DNA of 33,805 bases, from the NCBI GenBank assembly GCA_022824615.1, contig JAJDZM010000199.1, forward strand, positions 1 through 33,805, in the 5' to 3' direction. Below, one piece after another: positions 27,381-33,805 of the stretch. Numbering within the stretch: position 1 is the stretch's first letter; every line of letters begins with the position of its first letter. Both the position numbers and the translations under genes were made by a program. This DNA comes from Candidatus Binatia bacterium. GTDB taxonomy: Bacteria > Desulfobacterota > Binatia > Bin18. The notes beneath the pieces were generated by a model. It was not told where the DNA came from and searched no databases. It was given only the letters and a program-made list of their open reading frames with translations.

Positions 27381-28088
27381 TTATTGAGAATTGTGGAAAA
27401 TAATGCCGAGAGTATAACGCTGCCCGGAGGTGACGGTGCTGAGGCCATGCCGGACGGTCAGACGATAATACCCGCGTGTGCCGCGCGCCGGGCGGTAGCG
27501 CGTGGCAAAGATAATACCTTGCCCTTGCTGCAGGGTGAGCGCAATACCGCGCGACTGCGCCCGGGGACGTTGTTCAACCAGCAGAAATTCCCCACCCGTA
27601 TAGTCGGTCTGCGGCCGGCTCAGACAGACGGTCATTTGCAGGGGAAAGGCGACTGGCCCATACAGGTCCTGATGTAAACAGTTGTAGCCGCCCTGTTCGT
27701 AATACAGGAGCAGGGGGGTCGGTTTGATCTGGCCGTGTTCCTGGCAGAGGCGTAAAAAACGCGCCAGCGTCGGGGGAAAGGGCTCGGGCTGTTTGAGGGC
27801 GGCCATCCAGCAATTCGCAATCCGGGCCAGGGGTGGATATGCCTGGGCTCTGAGGCGGGTGACGAGCCGCGGCAACGGGTCGGCAAAATACTGGTACTCG
27901 CCGACGCCGAACCGATGCTGAGCCATATTGACCCGCTTGCGGAACCGCGTGGTCTTGGCATACAGCCGGACGAGCGTCGCGCATTCCTGGGGTGTGAGAA
28001 CCTGAGGCGTTACGGCATAGCCTTGTGTCCACAGCGATTCTTCTATGGCCGGCCAGTCGAGCTGAGATATGCGTGTATGACTCGTCAT
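27381..28088 (-). CDS. 2OG-Fe(II) oxygenase family protein
   Basis: HQDLYGPVAFPLQMTVCLS...GGEFLLVEQRPRAQSR...VRHGLSTVTSGQRYTLGIIFH: HxD...H and Arg of the double-stranded beta-helix fold. Confidence 0.82.
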   Translation of the reverse strand: MTSHTRISQLDWPAIEESLWTQGYAVTPQVLTPQECATLVRLYAKTTRFRKRVNMAQHRFGVGEYQYFADPLPRLVTRLRAQAYPPLARIANCWMAALKQPEPFPPTLARFLRLCQEHGQIKPTPLLLYYEQGGYNCLHQDLYGPVAFPLQMTVCLSRPQTDYTGGEFLLVEQRPRAQSRGIALTLQQGQGIIFATRYRPARGTRGYYRLTVRHGLSTVTSGQRYTLGIIFHNSQ

Positions 28089-28094
28089 CGGCCT

Positions 28095-29663
28095 CTACCG
28101 CGGTACCCAATCTGGCAGGCTGTCCAGCCCGATCCCGAACGCCGGTACTCCAATCACATATAAAAGTCCGGTCAGGATCAGGATACTCAGGATATTGAGG
28201 CCGAAACCGGCCCCGAACATTTGTGGCAGGGTAACATGGCCGCTGGCAAAAATAATGGCATTCGGAGCAGTAGCGGTCGGCAGCATAAAGGCAAAGGAGG
28301 CCGCAAAGGTGGCGGGGATCATGAGCAGCAGCGGGTCAACCTCCAAGCCGGTCGCGGTGGCGGCGAGTACCGGCATGACCAGGGTTGTCGTGGCCGTATT
28401 GCTGGTAAACTCGGTCAGCCAGACCATCAGGGCGCAGACGGAGAAGATGGCGACAAAAGGGGAAACATCCCGAAGAAAAGACAGTTGAGAGCCGGCCCAG
28501 TTCGCCAGGCCGGAATGTCCCACGCCCTCGGCCAGGGCGAGGCTGCCACCGAGCAGGACCAGAATCCCCCACGGAATCTTGACCGTGTCATCCCAGGTCA
28601 GCAGGAACTCGCCCTTTTTTTGTCCGGACGGGACAAGAAACAGCAGGATGGCGGCCAATATGGCAACGGTCGAATCCTGGATATGATGCGGGTGGGGAAA
28701 CAGACTGGCCCAGCCGGGTAGGGACAGCGACCCGAAATCAATATCCTTCCTGAAAATCCAGAGCAGTGCAGTGGTCAGCGATAACAGCAACACGCGACGC
28801 TCTCCACCGCGTATGGGACCGAGGTCCTTGAGCTGTCGGGCTAAAAAGGCTTGGTTATCCTGCCAGCCGGCGCTCGACACCCGGAAATAGATATAGACCA
28901 GATAAAACCAGACGCTGACCACCATGAAAGCTGCGGTTGGTACGCCAAACAGCATCCACTGGAAGAAGCCGATATCCGGTGCGTCTGGAAAGAGCCTGGT
29001 AAACGCGCCCATGAACACGACGTTGGGCGGAGTGCCGACAGGAGTGCTCACCCCGCCGATCGAGGCGCTATAGGCCAAGCCGAGCATCAGGGCAATACCA
29101 AACCCCTGGGTGGTATCATAGCCCTGGCTCGCGGCATGATGCAGGACCGCCAGGGCGATAGGTAGCATGATAATGGTTGAGGCGGTATTGGACACCCACA
29201 TGGAGAGCAGGGCGGTCGTACTGAGAAAGCCGAGAATGAGCAACTGGGGCGAGCGGCCTATACCGGACAGAATCAGCAACGCGACCCGGCGGTGGAGCTG
29301 CCATTTCTCCATGGCGATGGCCAGAAAAAAGGCGCCAAAGAATAAAAAGACAATATGGTCGGCATACGCGGTCGAGACCTCATGTGCGCTCAAGATATCG
29401 AGCAGCGGAAACAGGACGAGCGGGACGAGGCCGGTGACCGTAATATGGGTGGCCTCGGTGACCCACCATGCCCCCATCAGGGCAACCACCCCCGCGGTGT
29501 GCCAGGCGGCCAAGCTCATATCCGCCGCCGGCTCGGTCAAGAGAAACAGCAGGAGCAGACCTATTCCGGTAAACAGGCCGATCACTTTGCGTCTGCTATA
29601 GACCGGCGGCTCGGACGGTGGAGCTTCTGATGGAGGAGCGTCTGTTGCCGTTGTCTGAGTCAT
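28095..29663 (-). CDS. DASS/SLC13 family anion (dicarboxylate/sulfate):Na+ symporter
   Basis: MGAWWVTEATHITVTGLVPLVLFPLLDI, SNTASTIIMLPIALAV, SIGGVSTPVGTPPNVVFMG, FTSNTATTTLVMPVLAA. Confidence 0.9.
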   Translation of the reverse strand: MTQTTATDAPPSEAPPSEPPVYSRRKVIGLFTGIGLLLLFLLTEPAADMSLAAWHTAGVVALMGAWWVTEATHITVTGLVPLVLFPLLDILSAHEVSTAYADHIVFLFFGAFFLAIAMEKWQLHRRVALLILSGIGRSPQLLILGFLSTTALLSMWVSNTASTIIMLPIALAVLHHAASQGYDTTQGFGIALMLGLAYSASIGGVSTPVGTPPNVVFMGAFTRLFPDAPDIGFFQWMLFGVPTAAFMVVSVWFYLVYIYFRVSSAGWQDNQAFLARQLKDLGPIRGGERRVLLLSLTTALLWIFRKDIDFGSLSLPGWASLFPHPHHIQDSTVAILAAILLFLVPSGQKKGEFLLTWDDTVKIPWGILVLLGGSLALAEGVGHSGLANWAGSQLSFLRDVSPFVAIFSVCALMVWLTEFTSNTATTTLVMPVLAATATGLEVDPLLLMIPATFAASFAFMLPTATAPNAIIFASGHVTLPQMFGAGFGLNILSILILTGLLYVIGVPAFGIGLDSLPDWVPR

Positions 29664-29694
29664 GTGAAAAGCTCTGCCCAAGACTGGAGGACAT

Positions 29695-30090
29695 ATGAAA
29701 ATCACCCGTTTTGTAGCAAGCGCGCCTGGCGGGTCGCAGTTCGAGGAGATTGATATCCCGATCACGAACGAGCGACAAGATGCCGAAGGTCACACTCTGC
29801 TCTTATCCAATACCTATACCTCGCCGGGAGTGTGTTTTGTCGATCTGCCCGAAGGGCTGAATCAGGATTGGCATCAGGCGCCAACGCGCCAAATCGTTGT
29901 GGTCCTGTCCGGGACGCTGGAGGTCACCACCACGGATAATCAGGTCCGGCAGTGGAGCACCGGCGAAGCGTTTATCGCCGCCGATGTCACCGGTCAGGGC
30001 CATAAAACGCGTACGCTCGGGGGACCGGCGCGAGTCATGTTTGCACCGCTGCCCGAGAACTTTTCCATGGAGAACTGGTCGGCGGGGTAA
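29695..30090 (+). CDS. Cupin-domain protein
   Basis: QIVVVLSGTLEVTTTDNQVRQWSTGEAFIAADVTGQGHKTRTLG. Confidence 0.75.
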   Translation: MKITRFVASAPGGSQFEEIDIPITNERQDAEGHTLLLSNTYTSPGVCFVDLPEGLNQDWHQAPTRQIVVVLSGTLEVTTTDNQVRQWSTGEAFIAADVTGQGHKTRTLGGPARVMFAPLPENFSMENWSAG

Positions 30091-30127
30091 GTCGAAACGT
30101 GGTGGCTTCCCACTGACCACCGTTCCA

Positions 30128-30228
30128 AACCCACCCCGGTCCTTCGACAAGCTCAGGACCACCCCTCCCGAGAGGGGAACTTTCCTATCCCCTCCTCGGA
30201 GGGGTGCTGCGTAGTGGCGGGGTGGGTT
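30128..30228. repeat. MITE-like element with 11-bp inverted termini and three internal hairpins
   Basis: AACCCACCCCG (30128-30138) / CGGGGTGGGTT (30218-30228). Internal GGTCCT..AGGACC, CCCCTC..GAGGGG, CCCCTCC..GGAGGGG. Confidence 0.7.
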
Positions 30229-30270
30229 CCTCCTTCCCCAGCAACAAGAGCCCGCGCAAATTTATAGCCA

Positions 30271-30753
30271 GTGACCATCATCCATACCTCCGAAAGCCGC
30301 TTGATCCACAGATCCAGGGCCCGCGTGTACGAGGCTGTCCTCGCCTTTGAAGACTATCCGCTGTGGTGGCCCAGGAAGTTTCATCCCCGGTTCCAGCCCT
30401 CTTAGTTGTCTGACCGGGACCAGGAACGGGTCGGCAACCGCCTCGCGTTTACCCCAGTACCCGGCGTCTGGACGGGCTGGGAAATCACCGAGGTAGTCCC
30501 CCTGGAGCAGATTCGGGTCGCCTATTTTCAGGGCTTTCATACCGGCTGGGGGGTCTGGAGATTTGCTCCGCAACAGGAAGATACCTTGCTCTCTTTTGAG
30601 ATGCGGATCGTACCTAAAAATCCATTCTACGGTCTGGTGTACAGATTAGCTGGGGTTCCCCGCAGGCACGCCGCCCATATGCAGGAGATATTCAGCGGTC
30701 TTGAGGGCTATCTGCAAGACCGGCCACTGGCGGAAGGGGGAGGGGCGAGGTAG
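30271..30753 (+). pseudogene. SRPBCC (START/polyketide-cyclase-like) family gene interrupted by in-frame TAG at 30403-30405
   Basis: GTG(30271) VTIIHTSESRLIHRSRARVYEAVLAFEDYPLWWPRKFHPRFQPS-*-LSDRDQERVGNRLAFTPVPGVWTGWEITEVVPLEQIRVAYFQGFHTGWGVWRF... Both halves are in one frame. Confidence 0.65.
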
Positions 30754-30785
30754 GGGAGGTGTTCCGGGGCACCATTGCAGAGCTA

Positions 30786-30860
30786 TTTGCGGTGGTGGTG
30801 TATGAAGTGACGTTTGCGGAGTGGGACGCCTGTGTGAGTGGCGGGAGCTGTGGACACCGC
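30786..30860 (+). pseudogene. Fragment of FGE-sulfatase (formylglycine-generating enzyme-like) domain
   Basis: FAVVVYEVTFAEWDACVSGGSCGHR resembles the N-terminal part of FGE-sulfatase domains (YEVTxAEWDACVxxGGC). The rest of the domain is missing. Confidence 0.6.
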
Positions 30861-30895
30861 TCCTTGGTCAAAGGAATGTCTTGGGAAAGACGCCG

Positions 30896-31192
30896 TTACG
30901 TAGCTCCCTGCCGGATGGCGATGGCCTCGCGCAGGCCGTCAAGCAGCCCTTCGAGGTGAGCCATGCGCTCACGCAGTTCGGCGATTTGCTGCCCCAGGGC
31001 GGTGAACCGTTCGCTGAATTCCTGACGCTGGGCGGCGAGTTCCCGGCGGAGTTCGGTCTGTTCGGTATTGAAGTCCCGTCGTTGGGTGGCCAGTTCGGCG
31101 CGGATGGCTCGTTGCCCGCTCTGCATCAACCCGGCCAGGGTTGCTCCGACCGTTACGACAGCTATCAGAACGCTGATCAATTCAACACTCAC
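30896..31192 (-). CDS. Small N-terminal-TM coiled-coil protein (98 aa)
   Basis: MSVELISVLIAVVTVGATLAGLM then heptad-rich RAELATQRRDFNTEQTELRRELAAQRQEFSERFTALGQQIAELRERMAHLEGLL. Confidence 0.65.
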   Translation of the reverse strand: MSVELISVLIAVVTVGATLAGLMQSGQRAIRAELATQRRDFNTEQTELRRELAAQRQEFSERFTALGQQIAELRERMAHLEGLLDGLREAIAIRQGAT

Positions 31193-31271
31193 GGTGACTC
31201 ACTATACCCACCAACGGGGAGGAGGGCAAGGAGTTGGATTTGTAGAGTAGGGAAGAAAACCCTCACCCCAG

Positions 31272-31292
31272 CCCTCTCCCTCAGGGAGAGGG
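31272..31292. repeat. Perfect hairpin CCCTCTCCC-TCA-GGGAGAGGG between two minus-strand genes
   Basis: 9-bp stem, 3-nt loop. Could be a dispersed repeat or a transcription-end structure. Confidence 0.55.
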
Positions 31293-31310
31293 GGCGGAAC
31301 GGGTGAACGG

Positions 31311-31940
31311 TTACGCCTTGGCGCTCGGTCGTGCGGAAACGTCTGCGTGCCAGCGCTTGGTGTTGGTGTTGGCCTCGGGAATGCCCATCTTGGCAAAACT
31401 GGCAAAATCGACCACACACAGGGCGGTGATATCGGCAATCGTGTACCGTTCCCCGGCAATATAGGTGCTCTGGCTGAGCCGTTGTTCCAACCGCTCATAA
31501 AAACGCTCGACGCCGGCCTTCCCCCGGGCGGCCAGTTCGGGAATGGCCTGGACGTTCTCCAGACCGGGTAGCCCCCGGTTCTTAAAGGGGTCAAACGAGT
31601 TGCGGAACATTTCGCCCGTCGGATTGAGGCCGTCGAATTCCATATGGCGCTGCCACGACTCGATCTGGGCCTTCTCCAAGGCGTCCCGGCCCATGAGGTT
31701 CGGCTCCGGCTGCGTCTCTTCGATATAGCGACAAATCGCGACGGTTTCGTCGATACGGTTCCCGTCGTCGAGTTCAAGCGTGGGCAGCAGGCCGCGCGGA
31801 TTCACCGCCAGGTATTCCGGCTTGAGATTTTCCCCTTCGATAATACTGACCTCGGTCTTCGGAATATCGACCCCTTTTTCTGCCAGAAAAACACGCACCC
31901 GACGGGGGTTGGGGGCCATTTGGCAATCATACAACTTCAT
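31311..31940 (-). CDS. Glutathione S-transferase family protein
   Basis: MKLYDCQMAPNPRRVRVFLAEKGVDI...VNPRGLLPTLELDDGNRIDETVAICRYIEE...YIAGERYTIADI. Confidence 0.9.
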   Translation of the reverse strand: MKLYDCQMAPNPRRVRVFLAEKGVDIPKTEVSIIEGENLKPEYLAVNPRGLLPTLELDDGNRIDETVAICRYIEETQPEPNLMGRDALEKAQIESWQRHMEFDGLNPTGEMFRNSFDPFKNRGLPGLENVQAIPELAARGKAGVERFYERLEQRLSQSTYIAGERYTIADITALCVVDFASFAKMGIPEANTNTKRWHADVSARPSAKA

Positions 31941-32111
31941 GCTGATCTCCTTTCCTGTGGTGTAAAGACTGGGGAGAACAATAACCCTCCCAAACGAAGA
32001 TGCAAGTCCGGTCGGGCCGGACGCGGCAGCAGGTGGTCCTTTAGGCCGAGGCGCTGACGGGCTACAGTAAGAAAAAGTTGAACTGTCCGAACCTGTACGG
32101 AGGGGGAGAAG

Positions 32112-33422
32112 ATGCAAAAAAGACTCTGGCGTCTACTTGTGAGCGTGACTCTGATGATGGGGGTAGCACCGCTCTGCCGGGCAGATGTCAGTCCCGGCGG
32201 CACCATTACCGCGGCCAATATGGCTCAGGCCGTCGAACTGCTCACTCCGTCCACACGCTGGATGGTAGAGCAGGGCATGACGATGTGGATCGGCGAGCCG
32301 CGTCCCTACACCTGGCCCCGAGCGTATCAGGACGCAACGGAACGATACGCGGGACAGGTTGTCATCTCTGCCGATGGACGGGAAATCGCGAACTATATTG
32401 CCGGGGCGCCGTTTCCGGTCATTGATGCCCAGGACCATCTGGCCGGCTACAAGATCATGTGGAACCATGCCCAGCCGCCCTATAGCATCGACAATATCGG
32501 GGCGAGCTATGTCGCTCATCTGGTCAACAGCCAGGGCAATGTGGACCAGTCATTCGATAATTCGTGGCGGCGGGTGATGTGGACGGGGCGCTTGTATGCG
32601 GACCCAAAGCCCATCATCCCGCACAATCCTGCGGTGCGGCATAGTCATATGTGGGGGCCGCTGGTGCTGCCCAACCGTCACAAGGGACTGGCCGTGCTCG
32701 AATTTCGCTATATCCCGGCGAGTGCGGCAGACGACACCTATGTCTACTCACCGCAACTCCGCCGCGTACGACGGATCAGTGTGGCGGACCGCAGCGCCAG
32801 TATTTGGGGCTCGGATTATGATCTTGACTCGTTCTATGGCTTTAACGCGAAAATCGGAAGCTGGGATTTCAAGCTCCTGGCGGAAAAAGACATTCTCGGG
32901 GTACTGCACAGCGGTCGCTACGGAGACCCGGCCGAGTGGTGCGGCCAGCGGGATACAGGCCAGGGCCTCCTGGCGGCGCTGCCGTGTGTGACCTGGGAAA
33001 AACGGCGGGCCTGGGTGGTGGAGGCCACGCCGCTCAACTACCCCAGAAAGTACGCCTATTCAAAACGGGTACTGTACGTTGACCAGGAAACCTTCGGTGT
33101 CGGGATTGCCGAGATGTACGACACGAACGGGGAACTCCAAAAGGGGCTCGTCCACTGTGCCTTTGTGACCAAAAAACCACACCCCGGCTATCCGTCCAAC
33201 CCGCTCTCCGGGGGGCACTATAACTATCAGGAAGAACAACTGTTTGTTCCTAACTTCGTGATGATCGATTTTCAGAAAATGCTGGCCACGGTCGGTGAAA
33301 TTCCCTCGACCGAACAAAGCCCCTCGGAGTGGGAAGGGGAGCCCTATTTCAACGAAGCCGGGGTGAAATGGGCGGACCCCGGTTCGCATACGCCCAACGC
33401 CTTAACGGACATGGGAGGCTAA
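32112..33422 (+). CDS. DUF1329 family exported protein
   Basis: Signal peptide; lipoprotein-sorting-like beta protein; YVYSPQLRRVRRIS...WGSDYDLDSFYGFNAKIGSWDFKLLAEK. Confidence 0.85.
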   Translation: MQKRLWRLLVSVTLMMGVAPLCRADVSPGGTITAANMAQAVELLTPSTRWMVEQGMTMWIGEPRPYTWPRAYQDATERYAGQVVISADGREIANYIAGAPFPVIDAQDHLAGYKIMWNHAQPPYSIDNIGASYVAHLVNSQGNVDQSFDNSWRRVMWTGRLYADPKPIIPHNPAVRHSHMWGPLVLPNRHKGLAVLEFRYIPASAADDTYVYSPQLRRVRRISVADRSASIWGSDYDLDSFYGFNAKIGSWDFKLLAEKDILGVLHSGRYGDPAEWCGQRDTGQGLLAALPCVTWEKRRAWVVEATPLNYPRKYAYSKRVLYVDQETFGVGIAEMYDTNGELQKGLVHCAFVTKKPHPGYPSNPLSGGHYNYQEEQLFVPNFVMIDFQKMLATVGEIPSTEQSPSEWEGEPYFNEAGVKWADPGSHTPNALTDMGG

Positions 33423-33470
33423 GAAGCGAGGGCATGACTCTGGTGGTATCGAAATGAGAGGGCACTAAAA

Positions 33471-33805
33471 TTGTCAGAAAATATATTTCAGAGAATTATT
33501 GAAGTTGGTGGAAGGATCAGTGTCAAAAGCGCATTAAACCCCATCCTCTGGCTCTGTTTCATCATTTCACTTCCTGGGCTTTTGCTGGTCGTCAACCAAG
33601 AAGATCCTCCTCTCTGGCTCATTCTCATTGTCGTGGCTCCGGTATGTACCGCCATCGTTGGATACCTCTTCCTCCTCATATTCGATAGGGATAAGCTACA
33701 ATCCGAAGACTATCAGCTTCGCAAGCAATCTTTGGAACTCATTCAAGATAAAGGACAGCAATTCCCCATAGTTGCCACTTCAATAGAATCTATTTCTAAC
33801 CCGTC
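33471..33805 (+). CDS. Partial hypothetical membrane protein (two TM helices), truncated by window end
   Basis: TTG start then LSENIFQRIIEVGGRISVKSALNPILWLCFIISLPGLLLVVNQEDPPLWLILIVVAPVCTAIVGYLFLLIFDRDKLQSEDYQLRKQSLELIQDK... open to the window edge. Absent from the ORF track because it has no stop. Confidence 0.5.
   Translation, partial: MSENIFQRIIEVGGRISVKSALNPILWLCFIISLPGLLLVVNQEDPPLWLILIVVAPVCTAIVGYLFLLIFDRDKLQSEDYQLRKQSLELIQDKGQQFPIVATSIESISNP

Noticed and set aside
29803-30162. ORF beginning MVLSLSKDRGG
   Set aside because: The VLSLSKD peptide is the translation of the dispersed repeat tccttcgacaagctcaggacc. It is a known source of spurious ORFs, and the frame is antisense to the cupin gene.
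1-33805. CRISPR arrays, rRNA and tRNA genes, transposases or integrases
   Set aside because: No regularly spaced repeat array, rRNA-like segment, tRNA cloverleaf or recognisable recombinase ORF was found by eye. A tRNAscan or minced run would be needed to be definitive.

Overview
The window is a gene-dense, fairly GC-rich bacterial chromosomal segment, Gram-negative by the presence of TamA/TamB and OprB-type outer-membrane proteins. The taxon cannot be fixed from the sequence alone. It is mostly housekeeping and envelope genes: an MgtE C-terminus plus a CNNM/CorC-like CBS protein, an alpha/beta hydrolase, a KefB/C-type antiporter, an OprB-like porin, a YihY-TamA-TamB cluster, an aminotransferase, ClpB, a KamA-like radical SAM protein, DUF3237, a PDZ protein, a FolD-like protein, IspG, a DASS transporter / 2OG-Fe(II) oxygenase / MFS-spermidine-synthase-TPR run, a cupin, a GST and a DUF1329 protein. 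The standout observation is at 20675-21229. The ORF track splits a peroxiredoxin-like gene into two ORFs, but they are in the same frame and separated only by one TGA. That TGA sits at the peroxidatic-Cys position (DFTPG-[TGA]-T), and a compact hairpin CCGGGC-AGGAU-GCUCGG lies 16 nt downstream. Together these indicate an exported selenocysteine peroxiredoxin with a bacterial SECIS. Secondary observations: a two-gene small-ORF cassette lying between an intact hydrolase gene and a truncated second copy of its 3' end; an SRPBCC ORF broken by a single in-frame TAG; a decayed FGE-sulfatase fragment; a FolD-like protein with Met at the catalytic Lys position; a PDZ domain with an internal hydrophobic insertion; and several intergenic palindromic, MITE-like repeats.
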